Below are positions 47,241 through 57,692 of a stretch of 64,000 nt of DNA, in pieces. Both the position numbers and the translations under genes were made by a program. Source of the DNA: Arthrobacter agilis. Its GTDB lineage: Bacteria; Actinomycetota; Actinomycetes; Actinomycetales; Micrococcaceae. The notes beneath the pieces are model-generated. The model saw only the letters and a program-made list of their open reading frames with translations. It was not told where the DNA came from and ran no database searches. How positions within the stretch are numbered: the first letter of the stretch is position 1; each line of letters opens with the position of its first letter. The stretch is from contig NZ_NFSC01000030.1 in NCBI RefSeq assembly GCF_002157505.1, positions 469,871 through 533,870 of the forward strand, given 5' to 3'.

Positions 47241-48800
47241 TTGATCAAGCGTTGGAATGCGGCGTCGCTCCGCTCGCAGCTGGTCGCGATCATCATGCTC
47301 CTCATGATCGTGACCGTCGGCATCACAGGCCTGGCCACGGTGTCCCTGCTGCGGCAGGGACTCGTGGACAGGCTCGACGCCGACATCCTCACCAACGCGA
47401 AAGTGGTCTCGGAAACCATCTATTCGGAGGTCCCCGCCGATGACGGGACGGTCCTCCGCTACTACGCGGCGATCCTGAACCGGGGCGCTACCATCGTCGC
47501 CGAGAACCAGTCCTCGGACGCTGCGGACGTGCCGGAGCTGGACGGACTCACCCCTGACCGGATCACGGACCTCGCGGGCTCCGGCTTCGACGTCCCGGGA
47601 ACCGACCCCTCGAGCCAGGGCTGGCGGGTACGCGTCTTCCCGTTCGCCAACGGCGAGGGGTACCTCGCCATCGCCTCCCGCCTGAACACCGTCAACGAGT
47701 CGGTGCAGGAATCGACGGAGATCATCTTCACCTCGGGCCTCGTCACCACCGCGCTCGCCTCGATCATCGCCTTTCTCGCCGTGACGCGGCAGTTCGCCCC
47801 GCTTGCCCGGGTGGAGCGGACCGCCGCTGCCATCGCTACCGGCGACCTCTCCCGCCGCGTCGCCGTCGAGCGCCCTGCCACCGAGATCGGGCGGCTGTCG
47901 CGGTCCCTCAATGCGATGCTCGCGCACATCGAGCGGGCATTCGCCGCCAGGACCGCCTCCGAGACGAAGATGCGCCGTTTCGTCGCGGACGCCTCCCACG
48001 AGCTCAGGACGCCGCTCGTCACCATCCGGGGCTACTCGGAGCTCTACCGGCACGGGGCGCTGCAGAAGGACGAGGACGTCGCCACCGCGATGGGCAGGAT
48101 CGAGAGCGAGGCGATCCGCATGGGCCAGCTCGTCGAGGACCTGCTCACGCTCGCCAGGATCGATGAGCAGCGGCCCCTCGAGGTGAAGCCCGTGGACCTC
48201 ATGGTCCTCGGCCACGACGCCGCCTTCGACGCGCGTGCCACCGCCCCGGACCGGTCCATCACCGTCATCGGCCTCGACGGCGGGAAACCGCGCTCCGCTC
48301 CCACGCGGGGCGACGAGGCCCGCCTCCGCCAGGTGGTCGCCAACCTGATGACCAACGCGCTCCGCTACACCCCGGAGGGCTCTCCCATCGAGATCGCCGT
48401 CGGCGTCGCCCCGGTGCTGCACGGCACCAGCGACTCCGTCCTCGAGGTCCGGGACCACGGGCCAGGCATCTCCGAGGACGACGCCGCCAAGGTCTTCGAG
48501 CGCTTCTACCGGGCGGACACGTCCCGCCATCGGGAGACGGGCGGTACGGGACTCGGGCTCGCCATCGTGGCCGCACTCGTCGCGCAGCACGACGGCACGG
48601 TGCGGCTGGAGGAGACACCCGGGGGCGGGGCCACCCTGTCCATTCGGCTCCCCCACGTGCCGACGGACGAGCAGGACGACGATGCTGCCGAGGAGGACAG
48701 CACGGGCCCCGGCTCCGAACATGCGTACTCGAGCGGGATCACCCCGCCCCAGGCACCGTCGACGAAGCCGGTTATCCACAAAGGCCGCGACGACCGCTGA
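47241..48800 (+). CDS. Sensor histidine kinase (HAMP)
   Basis: A 519-residue membrane kinase: helix 1 (~14-36), extracytoplasmic sensor region (~37-160), helix 2 (~162-182), HAMP domain, then HisKA with phospho-acceptor His253 (ADASHELRTPL) and an ATPase domain with N box (NLMTNALRYTPEG), G1 (DHGPGISEDD) and G2 (GGTGLGLAIV). The C-terminal tail (~40 residues) is acidic and disordered. Partner of the upstream response regulator. Starts with TTG at 47241 (no clear ribosome site), 10 bp after the regulator stop. Confidence 0.93.
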   Translation: MIKRWNAASLRSQLVAIIMLLMIVTVGITGLATVSLLRQGLVDRLDADILTNAKVVSETIYSEVPADDGTVLRYYAAILNRGATIVAENQSSDAADVPELDGLTPDRITDLAGSGFDVPGTDPSSQGWRVRVFPFANGEGYLAIASRLNTVNESVQESTEIIFTSGLVTTALASIIAFLAVTRQFAPLARVERTAAAIATGDLSRRVAVERPATEIGRLSRSLNAMLAHIERAFAARTASETKMRRFVADASHELRTPLVTIRGYSELYRHGALQKDEDVATAMGRIESEAIRMGQLVEDLLTLARIDEQRPLEVKPVDLMVLGHDAAFDARATAPDRSITVIGLDGGKPRSAPTRGDEARLRQVVANLMTNALRYTPEGSPIEIAVGVAPVLHGTSDSVLEVRDHGPGISEDDAAKVFERFYRADTSRHRETGGTGLGLAIVAALVAQHDGTVRLEETPGGGATLSIRLPHVPTDEQDDDAAEEDSTGPGSEHAYSSGITPPQAPSTKPVIHKGRDDR

Positions 48801-48863
48801 TCCCTCGCCGCCGTGCCCTAGCGTCGGACGCGTCAAGGAAGCGCGAGTACACGGGAGCACGGC

Positions 48864-49154
48864 ATGGCATTCTTCAACGTAGACACCGACAGCCTGGCAG
48901 CCAAGAGCAGCCAGGTGCAGGGCACCATCACGAGGCTGCAGGCGGAGGTGAACTCCATGCAGGCCGGCCTTCGTGAACTGGAGGGACTGTGGACCGGGCA
49001 GGCCGCCACCAATTTCCAGCAGCTGATCCTGCAGTGGCGAGCCACCCAGCAGCAGGTCGAGGAATCCCTCACCGGCATCAACGCGGCCCTCAACGTCGCC
49101 ACCCAGCAGTACGCCGACGCCGAGCAGAGCAACGCCCGCATGTTCCTGAGCTGA
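48864..49154 (+). CDS. WXG100 family protein (EsxA-like)
   Basis: A 96-residue helical hairpin protein: two amphipathic helices joined by LWTGQAA (WxG at 43-45), as in ESAT-6/EsxA. These are small proteins exported by type VII (ESX) systems or used as dimers in that machinery. No ATPase (EccC), EccB/D or second Esx gene is in the window, so it is an orphan here. GGGAG precedes the ATG. An IS30 element now lies 70 bp downstream, in the terminator. Confidence 0.9.
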   Translation: MAFFNVDTDSLAAKSSQVQGTITRLQAEVNSMQAGLRELEGLWTGQAATNFQQLILQWRATQQQVEESLTGINAALNVATQQYADAEQSNARMFLS

Positions 49155-49225
49155 TCCACCGGATGCGGAGGGCGGTCCTGCGGGCGGGAACGACGAAGGG
49201 CGGCACCCCCTGGGCGATTTCTAGG

Positions 49226-49240
49226 GGTCGTTGCAACACC
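49226..49240. repeat. Left terminal inverted repeat of the IS30 element
   Basis: GGTCGTTGCAACACC, exact reverse complement of 50706-50720. Confidence 0.9.
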
Positions 49241-49246
49241 TGTTGG

Positions 49247-50680
49247 TTAGGTGGTTTGTAGTAGATCACGTAAACGCTCGGCTGGAGTTTTCCAGCCGAG
49301 CGTTTTGCGTGGTCGGCCGTTGAGTTCCTGGGCGACGTGTTCGAGGTCTTCCGGGCCGTAGGCGGACAGGTCGGTGCCTTTGGGGAAGTACTGGCGCAGC
49401 AGCCCGTTGGTGTTCTCGTTCGAGCCGCGCTGCCAGGGGCTGGCGGGATCGCAGAAGTAGACGGGCATGTCGGTGGCCAGGGTGAAGGATTTATGGGTGG
49501 CCATTTCCGCGCCCTGGTCCCAGGTCAGGGAGCCTCGTAGATGCGCTGGCAGGGTGGTCATGGTTTTGATGAGGCCGTCGCGGACCGTTTCGGCGGTGTG
49601 GTCATCCGGGAGGTGGACGAGCATCACATAGCGGGTGGTGCGTTCGACCAGGGTCGCGATCGCGGACTGGTTGTGGGCGCCGGTGATGAGGTCGCCCTCC
49701 CAATGGCCCGGGATGGCCCGGTCTTCGATCTCGGGTGGACGATCGGAAATCATGATCATGGGGTCCACGAATCTCGGGGTGCGTTGGTCTGCGGTTGAAT
49801 GCGGTTTGCGACGGGTCCGGCCGGTCCGCAGGGCTGCCTGCACCTCGCGTTTGAGTCCACCTCTGGCCTGGAGGTAGAGGGCCTGGTAGATCGTCTCGTG
49901 GCTCACGCGCATCTCCGGGTCGTCGGGGAACTCCTGGACCAGCGTGTGGCTGACCTGTTCCGGAGACCAGCGTAGGAGCAGCCTGTCCTTCACGTATTCA
50001 CGCAGATCCGACGCGTCCGTGAGTTTGGCGGTCTTGGGCCGTTGCCGCCGGGCAGCGGCTTGCCGGTGCGCCCCGTGGGGCAGGTAGCCCCTCCGGGGAT
50101 CGGTGTTACGGGCCAGCTCGCGGCTGACCGTGGACGGGGATCGCCCCAGCGCGTGGGCGATCGCCCTCATTGAGGTTCCTGCCGCCTTCAGGTCCCGTAT
50201 CAGCTCGCGTTCCTCGACGTTGAGGTAGCGCGGGTCAATGCGTTTTTCCAGCACCGATACCCGCACCGGTGTCGTTGCGGCCGTGCCGCCGGGAGAAGTC
50301 GTGGGGCTCACTCCACGTTTGTAATCGACCACCCGGCCGTCAGGGTAAATGCGTCGCCCGCTGGACTTCCGGATTCCCTGGTCCCACTCTTCGGCCGTCC
50401 GTAAATGGATGCCGACCGCCGCTGCGGCCTTGCGCCGATTCAGCCCGGTTTTGCGCAGTCGGAAGTACTCATCCCGCCCCGGATGAGGACGCGCTCCTGG
50501 TTTCCCCTGGCCTCGCAGCCCGGCCTTACGCATCCACGCAGCGCACGTATTGGGATTCAGCCCCAATTCCCTCGCCGCCCCGGTCGTGCTCCTCAGACGG
50601 TCAAAGACCACGAAGAACGCGGCCTTCTGCTCCGGCGTGTAGCTCGCCCGGCTAAAAGCTTCCCTCGTTAAAGACGACAC
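49247..50680 (-). CDS. IS30-family transposase
   Basis: A 477-residue transposase from the GTG at 50680 (the frame extends to a TTG at 50698 in the inverted repeat region). An N-terminal HTH region (~1-90) is longer than in IS30 itself; a second HTH (MRAIAHALGRSPSTVSRELARN) matches the family. The DDE core shows the first Asp in GHWEGDLITG, the second in LTWDQGAEM and the Glu in SPWQRGSNENTNGLLRQYFPKG. The stop lies 6 bp inside the left inverted repeat. No frameshift or internal stop is visible. Confidence 0.93.
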   Translation of the reverse strand: MSSLTREAFSRASYTPEQKAAFFVVFDRLRSTTGAARELGLNPNTCAAWMRKAGLRGQGKPGARPHPGRDEYFRLRKTGLNRRKAAAAVGIHLRTAEEWDQGIRKSSGRRIYPDGRVVDYKRGVSPTTSPGGTAATTPVRVSVLEKRIDPRYLNVEERELIRDLKAAGTSMRAIAHALGRSPSTVSRELARNTDPRRGYLPHGAHRQAAARRQRPKTAKLTDASDLREYVKDRLLLRWSPEQVSHTLVQEFPDDPEMRVSHETIYQALYLQARGGLKREVQAALRTGRTRRKPHSTADQRTPRFVDPMIMISDRPPEIEDRAIPGHWEGDLITGAHNQSAIATLVERTTRYVMLVHLPDDHTAETVRDGLIKTMTTLPAHLRGSLTWDQGAEMATHKSFTLATDMPVYFCDPASPWQRGSNENTNGLLRQYFPKGTDLSAYGPEDLEHVAQELNGRPRKTLGWKTPAERLRDLLQTT

Positions 50681-50720
50681 GGTCGTTGCAACTCCCAAAA
50701 TTCTGGGTGTTGCAACGACC
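50681..50720. repeat. Right IS end: terminal repeat plus inner inverted copy forming a hairpin
   Basis: The outer repeat (50706-50720) has a second, inverted copy of its last 12 bases just inside (50681-50692). The two can form a 17-bp stem with one mismatch and an AAATTC loop, ending right next to the transposase GTG. It could block translation from read-through RNA or be read by the transposase. Confidence 0.8.
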
Positions 50721-50791
50721 GCTAGAACCCGCCCTGTCGGGAGTACCGCCCTTTTCGTACTGTGCGCGAGTGGCGCGGCCAGCGGTGGGGA

Positions 50792-52432
<1,641 letters not shown>

Positions 52433-52583
52433 TTAGGTCCTTTCGGGACGGTTGCATTTCAGCACATTAATGCTTGCCTGCGTGTGGTGCCCGCGACGGC
52501 CGGGCGATGCCGGAACGATCTCTTTCACGTTCCTGCTCCACCCTCACCACAGAGGTTTGCCTGCTTCACCCGCCACGCACTTT

Positions 52584-52643
52584 CTAGCAGTCTGCGCGCG
52601 CGAGTGCTAACTCAATAATTAGCACTCCCACCCCGTGAGTGCA
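52584..52643 (-). promoter_or_regulatory. Promoter of groL with CIRCE (HrcA) elements
   Basis: TTAGCACTC-N9-GAGTGCAAG (52617-52643) matches the CIRCE consensus in 16 of 18 positions. A second, degenerate element CTAGCAGTC-N7-GAGTGCTAA (52584-52608) lies beside it. Between them on the minus strand TTGAGT (52613-52608), 18 bp and TGCTAG (52589-52584) could be the -35 and -10. The rest of the 304-bp gap is the groL leader and the end region of the LytR_C gene. HrcA would repress groL until heat shock. Confidence 0.82.
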
Positions 52644-52730
52644 AGCCGATTGGGCGCGTCGGAGCACCCTTGCCGTGCGCTCGCACGGTCCAGTCCGGGA
52701 TGCTGTTCCGGCCACCCCTCGATCCGCGGG

Positions 52731-53351
52731 CTACTGGAACTCGGGTCCGAGCACGACGGAGATATCGGGCGAGACATCCGGGCTGTCGACGAGGTTCGGA
52801 ATGCCCAGGTCCTCTGCCACCGCCTCAGCACCGGCCCGCTGTGCTTCGCCGTTGTAGAAGACGACGGAGGCGTCCACGGGAGCGCCTGCCCAGTTCCCGG
52901 GAAGCGCCGAGGTCCACCCGGCGGATGCCAGGCGGCCTGCTGCCACGGAGGCCAGGCCGGGGGCCCCGGTGCCGTTGAGGACGTTGACCGTCTGCGCGCG
53001 ATCGGAATCGTCCCCCTCGTCCGCGTCCTCGTCCGACGCAGTGCCGTCCGAGGAGGGTTCCTCCGTCGCATCCGTGCTCGCGCCGTCGTCTGCAGTCGGC
53101 GACGCGTCCGAGGCCGGGCCGGACGCCGTGGACGACCCGGGTGACGACGCCGCTGCATCGCCACTTCCCGCGAGGCCCAGTCGGGGAAGGATGAAGTAGG
53201 AGCCCAGGCCGATCAGGAGCGCGAGGATTCCCACGGTGATCTTGAGGCCGAGGCCGCTCGATCCGGCAGGGATGAGCCGCTCCCGGTGGACGCCCTGGCG
53301 CGCTGAAGCCTCCGGGACCTTGTCGAACTCGTCCCGCGGGTGCTCAGTCAT
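52731..53351 (-). CDS. LytR C-terminal domain membrane protein
   Basis: A 206-residue protein: a basic cytosolic start, one membrane helix (LKITVGILALLIGLGSYFILP, ~36-56), a Ser/Asp/Glu-rich linker (~60-115) and an external LytR_C domain (AQTVNVLNGTGAPGLASVAAGRLASAGW, VVFYNGEAQRAGAEAVAEDLG). Likely binds cell-wall polymer; the LytR-CpsA-Psr catalytic domain is absent. Starts at ATG 53351, 41 bp downstream of the DUF3263 gene, with which it forms a common actinobacterial pair. Confidence 0.9.
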   Translation of the reverse strand: MTEHPRDEFDKVPEASARQGVHRERLIPAGSSGLGLKITVGILALLIGLGSYFILPRLGLAGSGDAAASSPGSSTASGPASDASPTADDGASTDATEEPSSDGTASDEDADEGDDSDRAQTVNVLNGTGAPGLASVAAGRLASAGWTSALPGNWAGAPVDASVVFYNGEAQRAGAEAVAEDLGIPNLVDSPDVSPDISVVLGPEFQ

Positions 53352-53392
53352 GGGTGAGGGTGGTCCTTCGCTCGTCAGGGTAGCGGGCAGTT

Positions 53393-53704
53393 CTAGATGT
53401 CCGCGCCGAGACGGCGTGCGGAGCGTGCCTTCTGGCGGGTGGACCTCAGCCGCCTCAGCCGCTTCACGAGCATGGGATCGTGCGCCAGCGCCGCCTCGGT
53501 ATCGATCAGCGCATTGAGCACCTGGTAGTAGTGCGTGGCGGACATGTTGAAAAGGTCCCGGATGGCCTGCTCCTTCGCGCCGGAGTACTTCCACCACTCG
53601 CGTTCGAGTGCGAGCATGCGCTGCTCGCGGTCACCCAGGGCCAGCTTCGCGTCCTGCCCGGAGGGCGTGTCGGCAGGCTGCCGCATCGGCTCAGCCATCT
53701 CCAC
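53393..53704 (-). CDS. DUF3263 protein
   Basis: A 103-residue protein with the family core [44 protein letters not shown] and a basic tail ([21 protein letters not shown]). It has the look of a small HTH DNA-binding protein, but no target is known. Start is GTG 53704 with GGAAGG upstream; ATG at 53698 is equally possible. Upstream of the LytR_C gene and divergent from ung. Confidence 0.9.
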   Translation of the reverse strand: MEMAEPMRQPADTPSGQDAKLALGDREQRMLALEREWWKYSGAKEQAIRDLFNMSATHYYQVLNALIDTEAALAHDPMLVKRLRRLRSTRQKARSARRLGADI

Positions 53705-53808
53705 TACCGCCTTCCTTCAGTTGGCACAACTACTATCCAATGGTAGTGGGGAATTACAGGCATGTCATTCGAGCGGACGGCGCCACGGCGGCGCGGAAGA
53801 ATGGTGCC

Positions 53809-54636
53809 ATGACCCACGACGACGGCGCCCTCTTCGACCTACCTGCCTCCTCGACCACGGGCACGGCTCGAAGGACCAGCGGTGGGAGACCGCCGGCCTC
53901 CGCCCCGCCCTCGCCGAACGAGTCGGCCTTCCCGTTCGCGGCTCCCGCGGGCATCGAGGAACTGGTCCCCCAGGACTGGGCAGCCGCGCTCAAGCCCGTC
54001 GAACCGGTCCTGCACCAGCTCGCAGCATCGCTCGCAGCGGACCTGGACAACGGGCTGCGGATCCTCCCGGATGCGCAGCACATCCTGCGGGCGTTCACCA
54101 CCCCGCTGGACAGGGTGCGCGTGGTCATCGTGGGCCAGGACCCGTACCCGACGGTGGGGCACGCCGTCGGGCTCAGTTTCGCCGTCGATCCCGCCACCCG
54201 GCCCCTTCCCCGCAGCCTCGCGAACATCTACCGGGAGCTGGCCGCGGACACGGGCGCGGCCCCACCCGCCACGGGTGACCTGTCCGGATGGACGGAGCAG
54301 GGAGTCCTGCTGCTCAACCGGGTGCTGACGGTCCGCGCCGGCGATCCCGCTTCGCATCGCGGCCTGGGCTGGGAGCTCGTGACGGACGCCGCCATCCGCG
54401 CGCTCGTGGCCCGGGGAGGTCCGCTCGTCGCCATCCTCTGGGGCAAGGACGCGCTCCGCCTGAAACCCCTGCTCGGCGCGACGCCGACCGTGGAGTCCGC
54501 GCATCCCAGTCCCCTCTCCGCCTCCCGCGGATTCTTCGGCTCCCGGCCCTTCAGCCGTGTCAACGCCCTGCTGGCGCAGCAGGGCGCGGAGCCCATCGAC
54601 TGGTCCCGGACCACGGCGGGCGGCAGCGCCGGCTAG
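53809..54636 (+). CDS. ung: Uracil-DNA glycosylase (family 1)
   Basis: A 275-residue enzyme with the water-activating loop [16 protein letters not shown] (Asp111) and the minor-groove loop [18 protein letters not shown]. It removes uracil from DNA. Compared with E. coli Ung (229 residues) it has an N-terminal extension of ~45 residues, Ala/Pro/Ser-rich and probably disordered. ATG at 53809 with GGAAGA upstream; the longer open frame extends to 53608 and overlaps the DUF3263 gene, so I reject it. Confidence 0.95.
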   Translation: MTHDDGALFDLPASSTTGTARRTSGGRPPASAPPSPNESAFPFAAPAGIEELVPQDWAAALKPVEPVLHQLAASLAADLDNGLRILPDAQHILRAFTTPLDRVRVVIVGQDPYPTVGHAVGLSFAVDPATRPLPRSLANIYRELAADTGAAPPATGDLSGWTEQGVLLLNRVLTVRAGDPASHRGLGWELVTDAAIRALVARGGPLVAILWGKDALRLKPLLGATPTVESAHPSPLSASRGFFGSRPFSRVNALLAQQGAEPIDWSRTTAGGSAG

Positions 54637-54647
54637 TACAGCTAGCC

Positions 54648-54685
54648 AGCGCGCGCCAGACGTAGCAGCGCACGCCAGACGTAGC
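54648..54685. repeat. 19-bp tandem repeat in the ung/thrE gap
   Basis: AGCGCGCGCCAGACGTAGC (54648-54666) is followed by a copy with one change (54667-54685) and a partial third (AGTGCGGGCC). The gap 54637-54723 holds nothing else. Confidence 0.85.
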
Positions 54686-54723
54686 AGTGCGGGCCACGGC
54701 GGGCAGGGATGCCAGGGCGCCGT

Positions 54724-56424
54724 CTATCGCCGCCGGTTGCGCTGCCGCTCGTTCGAGCTGAGCTTGCGCGTGAACGGCCTCGCCAGGTTGTCGCCGAGGA
54801 CGACGCCTGCGGCGATGGCCAGGACGACGGTCAGGGCATTGAAGAGGCCGAGGGCGCCGTCGGACACCAATTCCGCGTCGAGGGTGAGCATGTACATCGA
54901 ACGGAAGATGGTCAGCCCGGGGTAGAGGAAGAGGACTGCGGGAACAGCCACGACGAGCTGGGGCGCACCGAGCCGGAGGGCGACGACGCGTGACAGTGCT
55001 CCGATCAGGATCGCCGCCAGGGCCGGTGCGAGGCGGTAGCCGACGCCCGCAGTCATCACGGTGATCAGGAAGAGGTACCCGGCCACCGCGACGAGCGACG
55101 TCGGGATCACCAGCTTCACGTCGGTCTGCTCGGCGATGCAGATCATCGCGACGGAGATGAAGACCAGCACCGCCACCACGGGCCACGGGTATTGGCTGCC
55201 CGATGAGTCGAGGACCTCGAGTTCGGGGATGCCGAGCGCCGTTCCGGCGACGAGCGCGACGGCGATGCCGGCGACCAGCGCCGCGAAGATGAGGATCGCC
55301 GAGAGGAACCGCCCGGCGGCCGTGACCGGGAAGCCGTTGATGGCGTCCTGCGTCGCGGAGACCAGCCTGCCGGTCGGCAGGAGCAGGAGGATGCCGCCCA
55401 CCACGACGAGGGCCGGGGCGATCGGCACCTGCAGCCACCAGAACAGCATGGCGATCAGGGTGACGAGCGCGGACGAGGTCGCGACCGAGAAGAACTCGGG
55501 TACGCGCCACTCTCCGAGCTTCCGGCTCACCAGATCCACGAGGATGCAGCTGACGAACCCGATGAGGGATGCCAGCACCGTGCCGCCGGTGAAGGCGACG
55601 ATGGCCGCCGCGAAGATGCCGAATGCGGCCGTGACCATCCAGCGCGGGAAGGGCTTGGGCCGGTGGGTGATCTCGTCGAGCCGCTGGACTGCTTCGGTGC
55701 GGGAGACGCCGCCGTCCGCGATGTCGGAGACGAGGCGATGGATGGCCGTGAGGCCCGCGTAGTTGTTCGTCCACGACCGGACCACCCGCAGCACCGTCGT
55801 CGGCGTCTGGTCCTTGGCCGAGTAGTTGAGCACCACCGACTGGTTGGTGATGTCCACCTCGATGTTGTCCAGGCCGAAAGCCGCCGTCACGGCGATGATG
55901 CTCGTCTCGACCTCGAGCGCTCCCGCACCGTACCGGAACATGGTCTCGGCCAGGCTGAGCGCGAAGTCCAGGGCCTTGCGGGCGCTGGCGTCGGGCCCGG
56001 CGACCTGGACCATCGGATTCGCGTAGGGGCTTCCCGCCAGCCGCTCGACGATGCTCATGGCCTGGGTGGGCGGGGACTCCCCCTGCACCAGGCGGCGGAG
56101 CATGCTGCGGGCGGCGGCGTTGGGACGGCTCGACGACGGTACGCGCTCGGGCGTGGTGGGCAGGGCGTCCGCGGGCCGCGGAGGGGACTGGCGCTGGCGG
56201 CCCTGCCGCGGGGTCCTCGGATCCGTCGCCGGGCGCTTCGCTGGAATGGCAGCCCCCCGGGCCTTCCGGCCGCTCCCCCTGCCGCTCCCTCTGCCGGCGG
56301 CGAGCTTCTTCTTCTCGTCCTCACTCGGATCGAAGGGCCGCTGGATGACGGGGAGCGCCTCCGCCACCGGCGAAGGGTTGGTGGAAGGCGATCGGCCATC
56401 CTCCGGGGTGGAACCGTCTTTCAC
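54724..56424 (-). CDS. Threonine/serine exporter (ThrE family)
   Basis: A 566-residue membrane protein. The first ~130 residues are polar and low-complexity; a soluble domain (DFALSLAETMFRYGAGALEVETSIIAVTAAFGL) precedes about ten helices, including the ThrE_2-type second half (VVAVPAVLFLYPGLTIFRSMYML). The fold and order match the Corynebacterium ThrE exporter of threonine and serine. Start GTG at 56424 with AAAGG upstream. It converges on ung and follows the FemX-type gene with a 47-bp gap. Confidence 0.9.
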   Translation of the reverse strand: MKDGSTPEDGRSPSTNPSPVAEALPVIQRPFDPSEDEKKKLAAGRGSGRGSGRKARGAAIPAKRPATDPRTPRQGRQRQSPPRPADALPTTPERVPSSSRPNAAARSMLRRLVQGESPPTQAMSIVERLAGSPYANPMVQVAGPDASARKALDFALSLAETMFRYGAGALEVETSIIAVTAAFGLDNIEVDITNQSVVLNYSAKDQTPTTVLRVVRSWTNNYAGLTAIHRLVSDIADGGVSRTEAVQRLDEITHRPKPFPRWMVTAAFGIFAAAIVAFTGGTVLASLIGFVSCILVDLVSRKLGEWRVPEFFSVATSSALVTLIAMLFWWLQVPIAPALVVVGGILLLLPTGRLVSATQDAINGFPVTAAGRFLSAILIFAALVAGIAVALVAGTALGIPELEVLDSSGSQYPWPVVAVLVFISVAMICIAEQTDVKLVIPTSLVAVAGYLFLITVMTAGVGYRLAPALAAILIGALSRVVALRLGAPQLVVAVPAVLFLYPGLTIFRSMYMLTLDAELVSDGALGLFNALTVVLAIAAGVVLGDNLARPFTRKLSSNERQRNRRR

Positions 56425-56471
56425 AGCGGCCTTTCATGCTTCACGCACCGCGGCGGTCCGCGGGCTCTTCC

Positions 56472-57545
56472 TCAGTAGAACGGTTGGTGCGTGCGTCGCC
56501 AGTACACCTGGCGCGCCACGCGCTCCGCAATCGTGTTCCACACACGATACTTCCAGCCGCTGACCACGAAGTCGTAGCAGCCGACGAAGTCCGTGACGGT
56601 CTTGGTGAAGCTCGTCTTGAAGAGCCCCAGGCCGTGGTGCGGGTGGTCGGTATCCTTCAGCCGATCGCTCGGCGGAGTTCCACAGAAGTCGTACTCGACA
56701 ATCCCGAACTCGTCCTTGAGGTCGTTGATGGCCCTCCACTGCACGAGGTGCGAATCCCCGTACTGCGTCCGCCCGGGCCGGGAACCGCCGTCCTTGTAGG
56801 TCCCCTTCGACCCGTAGTTGATGACGAACGCCCCCACCGACGGTTCGCCGTCCTCGTACACGAAGTAGAAACGGCCCTGTCCCGCGTCCACGAAGTTCTG
56901 CCAGAAGCGGCTGTAGTACTCGAAGGAGCGCATGCGGGCCGCGGACCGGTCCTCGATGTGCGCCATCAGGGAGTACATCGCCCGGAAGGTCTCCTGCGTC
57001 GGCTCCATGCGCTGGACCTCGACGCCCTCACGGATGGCCCGGCGGACGGCGTTGCGGCCCCGCGAATGCAGGTTCCGCAGCAACTGGTTGGAGTCCGGGG
57101 TGGTGTCCAGGATGGCCGTGCTGTCGTTCGGCTGCAGGTTGAACGTCTTGACGAGGCCTGAGGCACGGAATATCTGGCGCGCCTCGGGGCCGTCCACGAG
57201 GTCGGGTTCCACCTTGATGGCGAAGACGCGCTGCCCCTCGCGCCGGGCGAGCTCGGCCACCGCCCGTACGGCTGCGGGAACCTGGCCCGCCTCGGTGACC
57301 CCGGGCCCCTTGATGAGGTACCAGAGTGCTCCGAGCAGGGGCACCCTCTTCTCCAGGATGAGGTTGTAACTCGTCGACTCCGGACCCTCGAGGACCAGGA
57401 ACCGGGGCCGCCACCCGTGGTGCGACTTGACCTCCGCGAAGGCCGCGGACTGGAGCACGTTGCCGCCGCCAGGATTGGATGTCACCAGCGCATCCCAGTT
57501 CTGCTGCTCCGTCGTGGTGGCGAAACGGGCGCTGAAGTCGGCCAA
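56472..57545 (-). CDS. FemX/MurM-type aminoacyltransferase (lipid II, GNAT fold)
   Basis: A 357-residue protein with two GNAT-like domains: LILEKRVPLLGALWYLIKGPGV and, in the second, RNLHSRGRNAVRRAIREGVEVQ, GEPSVGAFVINYGSKGTYKDGGS and HLVQWRAINDLKDEFGIVEYDFCG. The family adds amino acids from tRNA to the peptide bridge of lipid II, setting the interpeptide bridge. Start TTG 57545 with GAGGA five bases upstream. The amino acid is unknown. Possibly co-transcribed with the ThrE-type exporter. Confidence 0.92.
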   Translation of the reverse strand: MADFSARFATTTEQQNWDALVTSNPGGGNVLQSAAFAEVKSHHGWRPRFLVLEGPESTSYNLILEKRVPLLGALWYLIKGPGVTEAGQVPAAVRAVAELARREGQRVFAIKVEPDLVDGPEARQIFRASGLVKTFNLQPNDSTAILDTTPDSNQLLRNLHSRGRNAVRRAIREGVEVQRMEPTQETFRAMYSLMAHIEDRSAARMRSFEYYSRFWQNFVDAGQGRFYFVYEDGEPSVGAFVINYGSKGTYKDGGSRPGRTQYGDSHLVQWRAINDLKDEFGIVEYDFCGTPPSDRLKDTDHPHHGLGLFKTSFTKTVTDFVGCYDFVVSGWKYRVWNTIAERVARQVYWRRTHQPFY

Positions 57546-57692
57546 GATTCCTCATTTACTGGTGGGCGGAGAGCGAAGGACGCCCTCAAGTCTAGCGGCT
57601 GCACACCTGCCTCCCGGGGAGCCGGCGCGGATGTTGCCTGGGGGAACTGTCCGTCCTGTACTCGCTTCCTCAGGGTGGTTAGCATCAGGACC

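Larger units (their letters stand above)
49225..50721 (-). mobile_element. IS30-family insertion sequence
   Basis: About 1.5 kb. A perfect 15-bp terminal inverted repeat (GGTCGTTGCAACACC, 49226-49240 and 50706-50720) encloses one transposase gene. CTAG stands on both sides (49221-49224 and 50722-50725), consistent with a 4-bp target duplication; since CTAG is palindromic and in a palindromic target, this is not fully certain. The transposase frame is open, so the copy may be active. Confidence 0.88.
49196..50753. terminator. Bidirectional terminator split by the IS30 element
   Basis: The left arm AAGGGCGGCACCCCC (49196-49210) plus GGGCG (49212-49216) and the right arm CGCCC (50730-50734) plus GGGAGTACCGCCCTT (50739-50753) pair once the IS (49225-50721) and one CTAG copy are removed, with TTCTAGAA at the apex. 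On the minus strand the two mismatches become G-U pairs. It lay between the convergent WXG100 and groL genes. Confidence 0.7.

Noticed and set aside
48864..50721. A type VII secretion or mobile island around the WXG100 gene and IS30
   Set aside because: No ESX machinery, integrase, toxin or other cargo is present; flanking genes are ordinary core genes and the IS is a single insertion.
52600..52625. GAGTGCTAA-N8-TTAGCACTC read as an inside-out CIRCE
   Set aside because: Better explained as the facing halves of two neighbouring CIRCE-like elements with the usual orientation.
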